Of a DNA stretch of 64,000 nt, positions 48,604 to 59,171 are shown one piece after another. The stretch lies in NCBI GenBank assembly GCA_020073005.1, contig JAIQFX010000044.1:21047-85046 (forward strand). Reading direction: 5' to 3'. The position numbers were made by a program, and so were the translations under genes. A model generated the notes under the pieces. That model saw nothing but the letters and a program-made list of their open reading frames with translations, was not told the DNA's origin and searched no databases. Position 1 is the stretch's first letter. Each line of letters begins with the position of its first letter. This DNA is from Terriglobia bacterium. GTDB lineage: Bacteria; Acidobacteriota; Vicinamibacteria; Vicinamibacterales; CAVVIG01.

Positions 48604-51600
48604 CGAGCCCTCCGGTACACGAGCAGGTACGCGGCCGGCACGATGAAGACCGTCAGCCCGACCGACACGATCAAGCCGCCGATGATCGCGCGCGCCAGCG
48701 GCGCGTACGCCTCGCTGCCGATGCCGAGCTTGAGCGCCATCGGTACGAGACCGATGATCGTCGCGAGCGACGTCATCAGAATCGGGCGCAGCCGGATCCG
48801 GCACGAATTCACGACGGCGTCGAGCAGCGGCATGCCGTCCGCCTCGAGGCGATGCGTGAACTCGACGATGAGGATGCTGTTCGACACGACCATGCCGACC
48901 ATCATCAGCACGCCCATCAGCGACTGCACGTTGAGCGTCGTGCCGGTCAGCCAGAGCGCGAGCAGCACGCCCGTGAGGCCGGTCGGCACCGCGAGCAGAA
49001 TCAGGAACGGATCGACGAACGATCTGAACTGCGCGACGAGAATCAGGTAGAGCAGGACGAGCGCGAGGATCAGGCCGAGCGCGAAGCTGGTGAACGACGC
49101 CTGCATGCCCTGCACCATCCCGCGCATCGCGACGCGCACGCCCGCCGTCCGCTTCATCGACGCGAGCACACGGTTGATGCCGCCGGCGAGCGTGCCGAGA
49201 TCCTCGCCGATCGGGTTTACGTAGATGTCGATCACGCGCTGAATCTGGTAGTGATCGATTTCGGTCGGCGACTTCATCGGCGTGATGGACGTCACCGCGT
49301 CGAGCAGCGTCGGGTCCTTCACCCGCATGGCGTGCAGCGGCATGTTCCGCAGATCGAGCAGGCTCTTGATCTCATCCTCGGGATACTGCACCGTCAGCAT
49401 GTAGTCGTTGCCGCTCTTCGGGTCCACCCAGTAGCTCGGCGCGATCATCTGGTTCGACGTCAGCGCCGTGATCACGTTGCCCACGACCTCGCGCTGATCG
49501 AGACCGAGCTCCGCCGCGCGCTCGCGGTTGATGTCCAGGCGCAGCGACGGGTAATCGAGATCCTGCGGAATGAAGACGTCGCTGGCGCCGGGCAGCTTCC
49601 GGATGTCGGCCGCGAGATCGGTGGCCGTGTTGAACACGGCGTCGAGATTCGATCCGCTGAGCTGGACGTCGATCGGCGCCGGCAGCCCCTGGTTCAGGAC
49701 GGCGTCGACCATGCCGCCCGACTGGAAGTACGTGCTCAGGTGCGGCAGCTCGCTGGCGATCGCGCGTCGCGTGCGCTCCATGTACTCGTAGCTGCCGACG
49801 CGGTGGTTCTCCTTGAGCGCCACCTGCACGGTCGCCGTGTGCGGCCCGGCGTTGCTCGTGTAGATCGACGAGAAGCCCGGCTGGACGCCGATGTTCGACG
49901 CGATGAGGTCCAGATCCTCCGGCGCGACGACCTTGCGCACGAGCGCTTCGACGCGATCGACGTCGCTCGTCGTGACCTCGATCCGCGATCCCGTCGGCGA
50001 CTTCACGTTGATGACGAACTGGCCGGCGTCGGTGCGCGGGAAGAACGCGACGCCGAGGAGCGGATAGAGCAGCAGGCTCACCAGGAACAGCGCCGTGATT
50101 GCCGCGACGACGAGCCGCGGCGCGACGAGCGCCTTTCGCACCGTCTGCTCGTACCAGGTCAGCAGCCGGCCGAATTGAGCGGCGAACGCGGCGTTGAAGC
50201 GCTGGCCGAACGACAGCTTCACGCCCGGCACGGCGTTCGCGCCTTCGGGATGCCCGGCCGGATCGTGAGTGCCGGGTTCGGCCGGACCGTGACCCTTCAT
50301 CAATCGCGCGCAGAAGAGCGGCACGACCGAGCACGCGACGAAATACGACGCGACGAGCGACAGGACGACCGACAGCGCCAGCGCCGAGAACAGGAACCGG
50401 CTCACGCCGTAGAGGAACGTCACCGGGAAGAACACGACCGAGCTCGTGAGCGTCGCGGCGAGCACGGCCATCGCGACTTCCTCGCCGCCCTTCTCGGCCG
50501 CGATCTCGGGCGGCTCGCCCATCTCCAGGTGCCGGAAGATGTTCTCGAGCACGATGACGGCGTTGTCGATCAACCGCGAGAACACCAGCGCGAGGCCGGC
50601 GAGAATCATCGTGTTGATCGAGCTGCCGCCGAAGTAGAGCATGATGAACGCGGCGAGCGCCGAGAGCGGAATCGACAGGAACACCGCGACCGTCGCGCGG
50701 AAGCTGCCGAGGAAGACGAGCACCATCACACCGGTCAGCAGCAGGCCGACGCCGCCTTCGCGCACGAGCGTCTCGATCGCGCGCTTGACGAAGAGCGACT
50801 GATCGAACACGACCGACGGCACGAGCTGCGACGGAACGTCCACGAGCCGGCCGACGAGGTCCTTGATGCCGTCGACGACGGCGATCGTGTTCGTGTCGCC
50901 GCCCTGCTTCATCACCGGCAGGTAGACAGACGGCTGGCCGTCCACCTTCACGACGTTGACCTGAATCTGGTGGCCGTCCTCGGCCCAGCCGACGTCGGAG
51001 ACGCGGACGGTCGACTGGCCGACGGCTTTCAGCGGGATCTGATTGATCTCGGGAATGGTCCGGAACTGGCTGTTGGTGAAGATCGTGTAGTCGAACGGCC
51101 CGAGCTTGACGTCACCCGACGGCAGAATCAGGTTGGCGTTGTTGACCGCGCGGACGACGTCCATCGGGCTCATCTCGTACGCGTGGAGCTTCGACGGATC
51201 GACGTAGACCATGATCTGCCGGTACTTCCCGCCGAACGGCGGCGGAATCGACGCGCCCGGTACGCTCGCGAGCTGGTTGCGGACGGTGAACTGCCCGAGG
51301 TCGCGCAGCGCGGTCTCGTTCAATCCTTCGCCCTTCAGCGTGATGAGGCACACGGGCAGGCTCGACGCGTCGAACTTCTGCACGATCGGCGGCAGCGTGC
51401 CCGGCGGCAGCCGTCGCAGGTCCGCCATCGCGAGGTTCGAGATCTCGTTCACGTCGGAGTCGGCGTCGGTGCCCGGCTGGAAATACACCTTGATGATGCT
51501 GACGCCCGGGAGCGACCGCGACTCCATGTGATCGATGCCGGCGCCCAGCGTGAAGAAGCGCTCGAACCGCCCGGTGATGTCGGTCTCGATCTGCTCGGGC

Positions 51601-51758
51601 GGCATGCCGTTATAAAACGTCGCGACGACGACTTCGGGAATGTTGATGTTCGGAAACAGATCGACCGGCATCCGCACCACGCTCGTCAAGCCGATGACGA
51701 TGACGATGAGGCAGATGACGACGATCAGGTACGGATTGCGGATCGAGAAACGCGCCAT
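48600..51758 (-). CDS. RND efflux permease, HAE1-like (system 1)
   Basis: 1052 residues with the 12-helix, two-porter-domain RND layout: RNPYLIVVICLIVIVIGL at the N-terminus, PGVSIIKVYFQPGTDAD in the porter domain, and PILMTSLATIIGLVPMALKLG near the C-terminus. In TM4 the proton-relay Asp pair of AcrB is Asp398-Asn399 here (SRLIDNAVIVLENIF). It is translated after its adaptor (1-nt overlap) and before TolC (4-nt overlap). Substrates may be drugs, lipids or solvents. Confidence 0.92.
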   Translation of the reverse strand: MARFSIRNPYLIVVICLIVIVIGLTSVVRMPVDLFPNINIPEVVVATFYNGMPPEQIETDITGRFERFFTLGAGIDHMESRSLPGVSIIKVYFQPGTDADSDVNEISNLAMADLRRLPPGTLPPIVQKFDASSLPVCLITLKGEGLNETALRDLGQFTVRNQLASVPGASIPPPFGGKYRQIMVYVDPSKLHAYEMSPMDVVRAVNNANLILPSGDVKLGPFDYTIFTNSQFRTIPEINQIPLKAVGQSTVRVSDVGWAEDGHQIQVNVVKVDGQPSVYLPVMKQGGDTNTIAVVDGIKDLVGRLVDVPSQLVPSVVFDQSLFVKRAIETLVREGGVGLLLTGVMVLVFLGSFRATVAVFLSIPLSALAAFIMLYFGGSSINTMILAGLALVFSRLIDNAVIVLENIFRHLEMGEPPEIAAEKGGEEVAMAVLAATLTSSVVFFPVTFLYGVSRFLFSALALSVVLSLVASYFVACSVVPLFCARLMKGHGPAEPGTHDPAGHPEGANAVPGVKLSFGQRFNAAFAAQFGRLLTWYEQTVRKALVAPRLVVAAITALFLVSLLLYPLLGVAFFPRTDAGQFVINVKSPTGSRIEVTTSDVDRVEALVRKVVAPEDLDLIASNIGVQPGFSSIYTSNAGPHTATVQVALKENHRVGSYEYMERTRRAIASELPHLSTYFQSGGMVDAVLNQGLPAPIDVQLSGSNLDAVFNTATDLAADIRKLPGASDVFIPQDLDYPSLRLDINRERAAELGLDQREVVGNVITALTSNQMIAPSYWVDPKSGNDYMLTVQYPEDEIKSLLDLRNMPLHAMRVKDPTLLDAVTSITPMKSPTEIDHYQIQRVIDIYVNPIGEDLGTLAGGINRVLASMKRTAGVRVAMRGMVQGMQASFTSFALGLILALVLLYLILVAQFRSFVDPFLILLAVPTGLTGVLLALWLTGTTLNVQSLMGVLMMVGMVVSNSILIVEFTHRLEADGMPLLDAVVNSCRIRLRPILMTSLATIIGLVPMALKLGIGSEAYAPLARAIIGGLIVSVGLTVFIVPAAYLLVYRRAR

Positions 51759-52972
51759 TACGGTTTTCCTTCCGCGGCCTGGGTCTCGCTGACCTTCGGC
51801 GTGGCGGCGGTGCCGGCTTTCAACTGACTGCGGCTGCCGACGACGACGAGGTCGTTTTCAATCAGCCCCGAGGTGATTTCGACGCGATCCGGCAGCTCGA
51901 GGCCGGTCTTCACCGCGCGGCGCTCGAGCGTGCCGCCGTTGACGACCATCACGCTGGTCTTCTGTTCGTCACGATCGAGCGCCTGCACCGGCACGATCAG
52001 CGCGCCCGTGATGCGATCGAGCGCGATGTCCGCGTACGCGTACATGCCGGGAATCAATTCGAGGTTCGCGTTGGCCACGTCCACCTCGGTCTCCATCGTC
52101 CGGGTATCGGCGCTGAGTCTTTCGGCGAAGCGCGCGATCTTTCCGGGATACGTGCGGCCGAGCGCCTGCACGCGCACGTCGACCGGTTCGCCGAGCCGGA
52201 TGCGCGTGACGGCGGATTCGGGAACAGGAATCGTCAGGCGGAGCAGCCGGTTCTCCGACAGCCTGACGATCGGCATCGTCTGCGTCTGCGACGCGGTGCC
52301 GGCCTGAATCATCGCGCCGGTGTCGGCGTAGCGATGCGTGATCACGCCTTCGAACGGCGCCGTGATGCGCGCGTACGCGAAGAGCGTCTGCGTCTTGTTC
52401 TGCGTCGCTTTCGAGACCTCGAGTTGCTGTTCGGCAGCGGCGAGCGTGGCCTGAGCCGTCGCCACCTGCGCTTCGGCGATGCGATCGCGCGCCGTGGCAT
52501 CGTCGACGTCCTGCTGCGCGACGAGGTTGGGCCGTTCCTTGATGACGGCGGCCAGCCGCGTCGACGAGAGGTGCGCCACCTGGTGCGCGGACTCCGCGCG
52601 TTCGAGATCCGCTTTCGCGCGGCGGATCTCTTCGGCGTTCCGCCGGACGGCGGCATCGTCCTGGCGCATTTCGTCCTGCAGCTCGGGAATCTCGAGCACC
52701 GCGAGCAGCTGTCCCGCCTTCACGCGGTCGCCGACGTCGACCCCGATCGATTTCACGTAACCGGCGACCTTCGCGTGGACGTCGATCTCCTGGTACGGCC
52801 TGAACTCGGCCGCCAGCGACAGCGTCTGCGTCAGGTCGCCGCGCGCGACCCTGGCCACCGCGACGGTCGGCGGCGCCGCGGCCGACTGATTGTCGGCGGC
52901 GCGCGTGGAGGAACAGCCGGCGCTCGCCAGCGCGACGCCGAGGATGACAGCCGTAACGTGTGTCGTCGTCAT
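51758..52972 (-). CDS. RND periplasmic adaptor subunit (system 1)
   Basis: 404 residues. The N-terminus VTAVILGVALASAGC ends in a lipobox-like SAGC, so it is probably a lipoprotein. The lipoyl half-motifs (YQEIDVHAKVAGYVKSIGVDVGDRVKAG and RITAPFEGVITHRYADTGAMI, each in parts) flank a coiled-coil hairpin of about 100 residues. Beta-barrel and membrane-proximal domains follow. It joins the pump to TolC. ATG 52972 overlaps the RraA-like gene stop; the frame is open further upstream in that gene's shadow. Confidence 0.9.
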   Translation of the reverse strand: MTTTHVTAVILGVALASAGCSSTRAADNQSAAAPPTVAVARVARGDLTQTLSLAAEFRPYQEIDVHAKVAGYVKSIGVDVGDRVKAGQLLAVLEIPELQDEMRQDDAAVRRNAEEIRRAKADLERAESAHQVAHLSSTRLAAVIKERPNLVAQQDVDDATARDRIAEAQVATAQATLAAAEQQLEVSKATQNKTQTLFAYARITAPFEGVITHRYADTGAMIQAGTASQTQTMPIVRLSENRLLRLTIPVPESAVTRIRLGEPVDVRVQALGRTYPGKIARFAERLSADTRTMETEVDVANANLELIPGMYAYADIALDRITGALIVPVQALDRDEQKTSVMVVNGGTLERRAVKTGLELPDRVEITSGLIENDLVVVGSRSQLKAGTAATPKVSETQAAEGKP

Positions 52973-53670
52973 GTGCGATGTACCTTTGAACCGTTGATGA
53001 TCGCGCGGAGCCCTTCGATGGAAAACTCCGCCGATTTGCAGAAGTCGATCACTCGCTGCTCGCGCGCCTGCATTTCCTGCGCGACCCAGGGAATCTCGGC
53101 CGCGATCGCCGGCGGGATGCTCTGCAGGCCGTGACAGTCGCCGAAGAGCATGTCTCCCGTCCGCACGCTCAAGCCGGCGACTTCGACGGGCTCGCCGAAA
53201 TCGACGATGTGCACGTACGCGTGCGAGACCGAAATCGATCCGGCGAACAACTGCAGGCCCGTGCGGCCGACGCCGTCGAGATCGCGCACCGCGCCGTTGG
53301 TCGCGTACGCGTGGCAGTCGAGCGCGCGGAGGATGTTGGCGTGCACCTCGCCGACGAGCGCGCCGCGGCCGATGAAGTCGTCGACGTCCTGGACGACGAT
53401 GATGCGCGGCGCCGGCACCGTGCCGATATAGGTCCACCAGTCGGTGCGGTCGAAGTAGTTGTGGCCGACGGGCGGCGGCGTCGACGCGCGAATGCGCGCC
53501 GTGACCGCGTGACCGACCACCGGCGCCTGGCGTTCGAACAGGCAGCGGATGCGGCCGTCGGTGAACCCCTCGTTGCGGAGCCGGACGTCGAACGTTTCGA
53601 TGGCATTCGCGATGGCGCAGCCGTCAAGTCGGCGAAGCGCGGTCGCGAGACCGGCGTCGAGTGCGTGCAT
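52969..53670 (-). CDS. RraA-family protein
   Basis: 233 residues. The fold-defining region reads DDFIGRGALVGEVHANILRALDCHAYATNGAVRD (seen in parts), matching the GExxA and GxxRD motifs around the metal/substrate pocket of RraA and of 4-hydroxy-4-methyl-2-oxoglutarate aldolase. The start ATG 53670 is supported by GAGGAG 8 nt upstream. It is the first gene of the efflux system 1 operon, with its stop overlapping the adaptor start, which is an unusual association. It is probably an aldolase or decarboxylase rather than an RNase E regulator. Confidence 0.82.
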   Translation of the reverse strand: MHALDAGLATALRRLDGCAIANAIETFDVRLRNEGFTDGRIRCLFERQAPVVGHAVTARIRASTPPPVGHNYFDRTDWWTYIGTVPAPRIIVVQDVDDFIGRGALVGEVHANILRALDCHAYATNGAVRDLDGVGRTGLQLFAGSISVSHAYVHIVDFGEPVEVAGLSVRTGDMLFGDCHGLQSIPPAIAAEIPWVAQEMQAREQRVIDFCKSAEFSIEGLRAIINGSKVHRT

Positions 53671-53689
53671 GAATGAGACTCCTCGCGCA

Positions 53690-53785
53690 GTCCGCCTGCG
53701 GCGGACACTACCGAACACGAGTCCGCCTGAAGGCGGACACTACGGCGGAGAAATGGACCAGTCGTGGCGGCCGGCTTCAGCCGGC
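53690..53785. repeat. Cluster of three REP-like palindromes
   Basis: Hairpin 1: GTCCGCC, TGC loop, GGCGGAC (53690-53706). Hairpin 2: GTCCGCCT, GA, AGGCGGAC (53721-53738). Both are followed by ACACTAC or ACACTACC, so they are copies of one element 31 bp apart. Hairpin 3: GCCGGCT, TC, AGCCGGC (53770-53785). They sit in the spacer between the RraA-like gene and the small gene upstream. Confidence 0.8.
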
Positions 53786-53792
53786 TCCGGTC

Positions 53793-54104
53793 CTAGGCGA
53801 GGGGCGGCGCGCGAAGCGCTTCGGGCGGAGCGGTTTCCGGCGAGGGAACGGGATCGCGGTCGGCGACGGGGCACACGCGCTCGATCGTGGGCGTCGGCGC
53901 GGCGAGCGGCTCGCTCGAGGCGACCGGGCGCGGCATGTCGATCAGGATCTTCGAGGGCGGACAGTCCGCCGACTTGCTGAACGACGCGGTCAGGGTTGCG
54001 GCCGTCGATCGTTGGTCGAGCTGCTGGTACACGCGCGTCAGCGAGGGCACGCACAGCAGGACGAGCACGAGCAGCGCGGCGAACGGATGGCGCACGAAAC
54101 TCAC
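53793..54104 (-). CDS. Small hypothetical protein with N-terminal membrane helix
   Basis: 103 residues, not recognised. One hydrophobic helix (FAALLVLVLLCVPSLTRVY) near the N-terminus, then a Ser/Thr-rich segment with a Cys (SADCPPSK) and a Pro-rich C-terminus ending APPLA. The start is GTG 54104 without a clear ribosome site. It could be a periplasmic or lipoprotein-like accessory of the neighbouring genes; it is also possible that only the helix part is conserved. REP-like hairpins follow its stop. Confidence 0.45.
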   Translation of the reverse strand: MSFVRHPFAALLVLVLLCVPSLTRVYQQLDQRSTAATLTASFSKSADCPPSKILIDMPRPVASSEPLAAPTPTIERVCPVADRDPVPSPETAPPEALRAPPLA

Positions 54105-54172
54105 TCTACGTCCGTTAGCCGTTCAAAAGCAACGGTTTGGCCTGTAGCGTGTTCCTTACTCGGGGTCGCGAA

Positions 54173-54607
54173 TCACCCCTCGCGAACTTCTGGCTCGAGG
54201 CGGATCGGCGTCGAGAGCGACGCCGAAACGAGACACGCCTTCTCGCTCTTCTCCATGACGCGCAAGGCCCGCGCGTGATCCGTGCCCGGGGCGACGGTCA
54301 TCCGCGGGCGCAGGACGATCTCGGTGAACCGCGTGACGCCGTCCACACGATCGACCGTGCCCGCGATGTCGACGTCGAGCGCCGTGAACTGCACTTTCGA
54401 CAGGGCGGCGACCGAGCGGAGCGTCAGCATGAAGCACGTCTCCACGGCCGCGAGCAGCAGATGCTCGGGACTCCACGCGTCGCCGGGGCCGTCGAAGTCC
54501 TTCGGCGCCGCCGCGGACAGCTCGGGCAGCCCGTTGGTCGTCAGCCGGACGTATCCCGTGGGTCCGCCCGCGAGGTGCGCGTCGTAATGATGAGGAAAGG
54601 GTTGCAT
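54173..54607 (-). CDS. OsmC/Ohr-family peroxiredoxin-like protein
   Basis: 144 residues. The two redox Cys of the family are visible at AAVETCFMLTLRS (C58) and SEKACLVSASL (C125), with PEHLLLAAVE just before the first. Such proteins reduce organic hydroperoxides in the cytoplasm. The start is supported by AAGGAG 11 nt upstream. It follows the DUF2892 gene in the same direction, 16 nt downstream of its stop, and probably belongs to the efflux system 2 operon, suggesting a stress or solvent response. Confidence 0.87.
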   Translation of the reverse strand: MQPFPHHYDAHLAGGPTGYVRLTTNGLPELSAAAPKDFDGPGDAWSPEHLLLAAVETCFMLTLRSVAALSKVQFTALDVDIAGTVDRVDGVTRFTEIVLRPRMTVAPGTDHARALRVMEKSEKACLVSASLSTPIRLEPEVREG

Positions 54608-54623
54608 GAGGCCGAGGTCTCCT

Positions 54624-54833
54624 TCAGTGCGCGATGGGACTGCGCTGATCGGGCACGCCCGCCGATCGCAGAATCGACATCATCGGGCACCAGCCCGTGA
54701 ACGCCGACTGCGTGAGGTTTACGCCGACGAACAGCGTGAACCACAGAAAGTACGGATGCACGAACATGCCGAGCAGCACGCTCGCGGCGACGAAGACGCC
54801 GGCGATCAGCCGGATCATCGGTTCAACGGTCAT
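54624..54833 (-). CDS. DUF2892 (YgaP-type) inner-membrane protein
   Basis: 69 residues. Two membrane helices ([20 protein letters not shown] and [17 protein letters not shown]) and the family motif [13 protein letters not shown] are visible. ATG 54833 overlaps the RND permease stop by 4 nt. Proteins of this family are often attached to rhodanese domains or encoded near sulfur and efflux genes; here it is free-standing. The longer open frame upstream is a shadow of the RND gene. Confidence 0.85.
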   Translation of the reverse strand: MTVEPMIRLIAGVFVAASVLLGMFVHPYFLWFTLFVGVNLTQSAFTGWCPMMSILRSAGVPDQRSPIAH

Positions 54834-57800
54834 GATAATGCTCCTCTCCGGTGCGTCAGGTAATACGTGATCGGAACGGTCATGCGCGACAGCAGCAGCG
54901 ACGCGACTTCGCCCGCCATCAGCGAGATGGCGAGGCCTTGAAAGATCGGATCGAACAGGATGACGGCCGAGCCGGCGATGACGGCGGCCGCGGTCAGCGC
55001 CATCGGTCGGAACCGCACGGCCCCGGCGTCCACGACGGCGGCTTCGAGCGGCATGCCGTCCCGCACGCGCAGCTCGATGAAGTCCACGAGGATGATCGAG
55101 TTGCGGACGACGATGCCCGCGCCGGCGATGAAGCCGATCATCGACGTGGCCGTGAAGAACGCGCCGAGGAGCGCGTGCGCGGGCAGAATGCCGACGAGCG
55201 AGAACGGAATGGCCAGCATGATCGTCAGCGGCGTGATGAACGACTGGAACCATCCCATGATGAGGATGTAAATCAGGACCAGCACGGCCGCGAACGCGAT
55301 GCCGAGATCGCGGAAGACCTCGTACGTGATGTGCCACTCGCCGTCCCACTTCATCGCGTACTTCGAGCTGTCGAACGGCTGGCGCGTGTTGTAGACCTCG
55401 AGGCCGTAGCCCTCTGGAAACCTGATCGACCCCAGCGCCTTGTTCATCTGCAGAATCGCGTAGACCGGACTCTCGATCGATCCGGCGACGTCGCCCGTCA
55501 CGTACGTCACCGGAAGCAGGTTCTTGTGATAGACGCTCTGCTCCTCGACCGCGGGCACGGCGCGCGTCAGCTCGCCGACGGCGACGGACTGCAGACCCCG
55601 GAGGCGAATCGCGCGGACGGCGTCGAGCGATCCGCGATCCTCGCGCGGGAGGCGCAGCACGATCGGCACGTCCTCGCGGGCGCGCGGATCGTGGAGCAGG
55701 CCGGCGGCCGCACCGGATCCGGCCATGCGCACGACGGCCGCAACGCTCGACGGCGCGACGCCGGCGGCGGCGGCCTTCTCGGTGTCGACGTCGAGCTGCC
55801 ACTTCGGCCGCGCGGACTCGACGTACCAGTCCGCGTCGACGACGCCGGCCGTGTGCTCGAACGTCGCGCGGACCTGTCGCGCGAGATCGAGGCGGCGTGC
55901 GGCATCGGGTCCGTAGACTTCGGCAACCAGCGTCTGCAGCACCGGCGGACCCGGCGGCACTTCGACGACCTGAAGATGCGCGCCGAGGCGCTCGGCGACC
56001 GGCGCGAGCGAGACGCGGATGCGCTTGGCGATCGCGTGGCTCTGCTCGCGGCGCTCGTCCTTGCCGACGAGCAACAGCTGCAAATCCGCCAGGCTCGGAT
56101 CGCGGCGCAGGAAGTAGTGCCGCACCAGCCCGTTGAACGTGTACGGCGCGGACGCGCCGGCGTAGCTCTGGACGCTGACGACCCGCGGATCTTTCAGCGC
56201 TTCATCGGCGAGCGCGGTCGCGACTCGTGACGTCGTCTCGAGCGAGGTGTCGTCCGGCATCCGGATCATCACCTGGAGTTCGCTCTTGTTGTCGAACGGC
56301 AGCATCTTCACCGTCACGGCGCCCACCGGCACGAGCACGACCGCGCCAAGCAGCAGCGCCGCGATCAAGGCGAGGAAGCCGGCGCGGGCGCCGGCGCGAT
56401 GAATCAGCGGACCCATCACTCGGCGATAGAGCGCGGTGAGCCGATCCTCGCCGGCATCACCATGGGCGCTTTCGCGCCCATCATGAGTGGCATGGCGCTT
56501 CAGCAGGCGGACCGCCGCCCAGGGAGTCACGATGAACGCGACGACGAGCGAGAAGAGCATCGCGGCCGTCGCGCCGACCGGGATGGGCCGCATGTACGGA
56601 CCCATCAGCCCGCCGACGAACGCCATCGGCAGGATCGCGGCGACGACGGTCAGCGTCGCGAGGATCGTCGGATTCCCGACCTCGTCGACGGCGCGAATCG
56701 CGACCGCCTCCAGATTTCCCCCGGCCATTCGCGCGTGACGCACGATGTTCTCGACGACGACGATCGCATCGTCGACGAGGATGCCGATCGAGAAGATGAG
56801 CGCGAACAGCGTGATGCGGTTCAGCGTGTAGCCGTAGAGATAGAAGACGAACAGCGTCAGCGCGAGCGTGACGGGAATCGCCGTCAGCACGACGAGCGAT
56901 TCGCGTCGGCCGAGCGTCAGCCAGATGAGCACGGAGACCGAAAGGATGGCGAGCAGCATGTGCCAGAGCAGCTCGTTCGATTTCTGCTCGGCCGTCTCGC
57001 CGTAATTTCTCGTGATGGACAGCTGCACGTCGCCCGGCAGCGAATAGCCGCGCACGGTGTCCAGCTTCTGTTCGATCGTGCGCGTGAGCTGAATCGCGTT
57101 CACGCCCTTGCGCTTGGCAATCGTCAGCGTGACGGCGGGGAACGATTGGCCGTGCTTCGGGTGATAGCTGACGTAGTCGACCGGCTCGCCGCCGCCGTCC
57201 GTGACCGACGCCACATCGTCGAGATGCACCGGCGCGCCGCCGGCGTGGCCGACGACGATGCGCTTCAGCGACGCGATCGAGTCCGGCCACGCGCCGGCTT
57301 CGAGCCGCGTGACGGCGCCGCCGCTGACGATGTCGCCGGCGGATGTCCTCGCGTTCGCCGCCGAGAGCGCCTGCTGGACGGACAGCGGATCGAGATCGCG
57401 CGCGGCGAGCGCGGCCGGGTCGAGATCGATCGTGAGCTGGCGAGGCTGGCCGCCGGTGATCGTCACTTCGGAGATGTCCGGGACTTCCTTGAGCGTGTCA
57501 TGCAGCTGCGCCGCCATTTGCCGCAGTTGCACGTGGTCGTACGGCGCACCCCACAGCGTGATCGCCATCACCGGCACATCGTCGATCGAGCGCGCCTTCA
57601 CGAGCGGAAGCGAGACGCCCGGCGGCAGGCGATCGAGATTCGCGGACAGCTTCTGATTCAGGCGCACGAGCGCCTTCTCCTCGTCCTGGCCGACGAGAAA
57701 ACGGACGACGACCATCGCGCGGCCGGCGCTCGACGTGGAATAGAGGTACTCGACGCCCGGCACTTCCCAGAGCAGCTTCTCCATCGGCCGCGTCACGCGC

Positions 57801-58003
57801 TGTTCGACTTCGCCCGGCGACGCGCCCGGCATCTCGACGAACACGTCGATCATCGGGACGATGATTTGCGGCTCTTCCTCGCGCGGCAGCGCGACGACGG
57901 CGTAGACGCCCATCAGAAGCGACGCGAGGATGAACGCGGGCGTCAGCTTCGAATGGATGAACGCGCCGGCGAGTCGCCCCGCCATGCCGACGTGACGTGT
58001 CAT
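54830..58003 (-). CDS. RND efflux permease (system 2)
   Basis: 1057 residues with the RND layout: [21 protein letters not shown] at the first helix, [20 protein letters not shown], and the intact TM4 relay [16 protein letters not shown] with two Asp. The C-terminal half has [20 protein letters not shown]. It belongs to the branch often encoded with DUF2892 and OsmC-type proteins, as here. It is flanked by its adaptor (58000, 4-nt overlap) and the DUF2892 gene (4-nt overlap). The sequence differs strongly from system 1, so the two are not a recent duplication. Confidence 0.92.
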   Translation of the reverse strand: MTRHVGMAGRLAGAFIHSKLTPAFILASLLMGVYAVVALPREEEPQIIVPMIDVFVEMPGASPGEVEQRVTRPMEKLLWEVPGVEYLYSTSSAGRAMVVVRFLVGQDEEKALVRLNQKLSANLDRLPPGVSLPLVKARSIDDVPVMAITLWGAPYDHVQLRQMAAQLHDTLKEVPDISEVTITGGQPRQLTIDLDPAALAARDLDPLSVQQALSAANARTSAGDIVSGGAVTRLEAGAWPDSIASLKRIVVGHAGGAPVHLDDVASVTDGGGEPVDYVSYHPKHGQSFPAVTLTIAKRKGVNAIQLTRTIEQKLDTVRGYSLPGDVQLSITRNYGETAEQKSNELLWHMLLAILSVSVLIWLTLGRRESLVVLTAIPVTLALTLFVFYLYGYTLNRITLFALIFSIGILVDDAIVVVENIVRHARMAGGNLEAVAIRAVDEVGNPTILATLTVVAAILPMAFVGGLMGPYMRPIPVGATAAMLFSLVVAFIVTPWAAVRLLKRHATHDGRESAHGDAGEDRLTALYRRVMGPLIHRAGARAGFLALIAALLLGAVVLVPVGAVTVKMLPFDNKSELQVMIRMPDDTSLETTSRVATALADEALKDPRVVSVQSYAGASAPYTFNGLVRHYFLRRDPSLADLQLLLVGKDERREQSHAIAKRIRVSLAPVAERLGAHLQVVEVPPGPPVLQTLVAEVYGPDAARRLDLARQVRATFEHTAGVVDADWYVESARPKWQLDVDTEKAAAAGVAPSSVAAVVRMAGSGAAAGLLHDPRAREDVPIVLRLPREDRGSLDAVRAIRLRGLQSVAVGELTRAVPAVEEQSVYHKNLLPVTYVTGDVAGSIESPVYAILQMNKALGSIRFPEGYGLEVYNTRQPFDSSKYAMKWDGEWHITYEVFRDLGIAFAAVLVLIYILIMGWFQSFITPLTIMLAIPFSLVGILPAHALLGAFFTATSMIGFIAGAGIVVRNSIILVDFIELRVRDGMPLEAAVVDAGAVRFRPMALTAAAVIAGSAVILFDPIFQGLAISLMAGEVASLLLSRMTVPITYYLTHRRGALS

Positions 58004-59169
58004 CGGCGATCTCCGGTCACGCGCGCGCCGTCGGTCAGCGCGGGCGATGGCGTGGCGACGAGCGGTTCGCCAGTGGTCAGGCCCGAAAGAATTTCAATTC
58101 TCTCGTCGGTCGCTGGCCCGGCCGAGACCGGCCGCAGCCGCGCGTGCCCTTCACCGTCGACGGCGAAGACGAACGTCATCTGCCCGCGATGAATCACGGC
58201 CGACGCGGGAACAGTGAGCGCGTCATGCGTCTCGGCGACGATGCGCGCGCGGCCGAACGCGCCCGATTTGAGCGCCGGCGACAGCGGCACGTCGATCTTC
58301 GCGATGAACCCGTGACCGGTCGGATCGAGGCGCGAGATTTCGGACACGCGCCCGGCCTGCCAATCCTTTGCCGCGGACTCGTCCAATCGGATCTGCACCT
58401 GCTGTCCGACGGCGAGGCCGCTCGCGCGCGACTCGTCGAGCCGGACTTCCAGCCGGAAAGACGATGTGTCTTCGAGCGTCAGCAGCGGCGCGCCCGGTGT
58501 CGCGAGCGTTCCGGGATCGACCGCGCGGTCGGCGACGATGCCGTCGAACGGCGCGGTCAGCGTGGTGTACGAGAGCGCGATCGCCGCGCCGTTGACCGAC
58601 GCCTCGGCGGCCTTCAGCCCCGCGGCCGCTTCGGCCGCATGCGCGTCCGCGCCGGCCACGCGCGCTTCGGCCGCACGCAGCGCGGCGACGGCTTCGTCGA
58701 GCTCCTGCGCGGTCGCCGATCGCGTCGCGGCGAGACGGCTCATGCGATCGTGAGTCGCCGACGCCAGCATCAGCCCGGCGGCGGCGCCTTTCTGCTCGGA
58801 TTCCGCGCCGCGGATCGCCTGCTGCGCCGCCGTCAGCGCGGCGGCGGCGCGATCGGACTGCGCGCGCATCTCGCGGCTGTCGAGCACGACGAGCACCTGA
58901 CCCTGCCTGACGCGATCGCCGGGACGGACGCGGACTTCGGCGATGGGCGCCATCACGCGGCTCGCAATCGCCGACGTCAAACGCGCGCGCAGCACGCCGC
59001 CGGCTTCGACGTGCGACGGAATGCGCGCGGCTTCGGCGCGAACGATCGTCGCCTCGACCTTCGGCGTCGTCTCGGTGATCGGAGCTTTCGCCGAAGGCGC
59101 GGCGCACGCGATCGAGAGGGCGGCGATGGATAAAAAAACGATCAGAGGTTTCACGTTCAGGCCTCGCAT
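58000..59169 (-). CDS. RND periplasmic adaptor subunit (system 2)
   Basis: 389 residues. N-terminal segment [19 protein letters not shown] has a lipobox-like SIAC, so a lipoprotein is likely. The lipoyl halves are [20 protein letters not shown] and [20 protein letters not shown], with an Ala-rich coiled-coil hairpin between, then [20 protein letters not shown] of the beta-barrel region. The very long frame extending upstream to 60288 is a shadow of the TolC gene; ATG 59169 is chosen by the signal peptide and lies just after that gene's stop. Confidence 0.9.
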   Translation of the reverse strand: MRGLNVKPLIVFLSIAALSIACAAPSAKAPITETTPKVEATIVRAEAARIPSHVEAGGVLRARLTSAIASRVMAPIAEVRVRPGDRVRQGQVLVVLDSREMRAQSDRAAAALTAAQQAIRGAESEQKGAAAGLMLASATHDRMSRLAATRSATAQELDEAVAALRAAEARVAGADAHAAEAAAGLKAAEASVNGAAIALSYTTLTAPFDGIVADRAVDPGTLATPGAPLLTLEDTSSFRLEVRLDESRASGLAVGQQVQIRLDESAAKDWQAGRVSEISRLDPTGHGFIAKIDVPLSPALKSGAFGRARIVAETHDALTVPASAVIHRGQMTFVFAVDGEGHARLRPVSAGPATDERIEILSGLTTGEPLVATPSPALTDGARVTGDRR

Positions 59170-59171
59170 GA

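Noticed and set aside
48852..51827. 991-codon plus-strand ORF opposite the RND permease
   Set aside because: Arg/Asp/His-rich composition typical of the antisense of a GC-rich gene; no recognisable domain.
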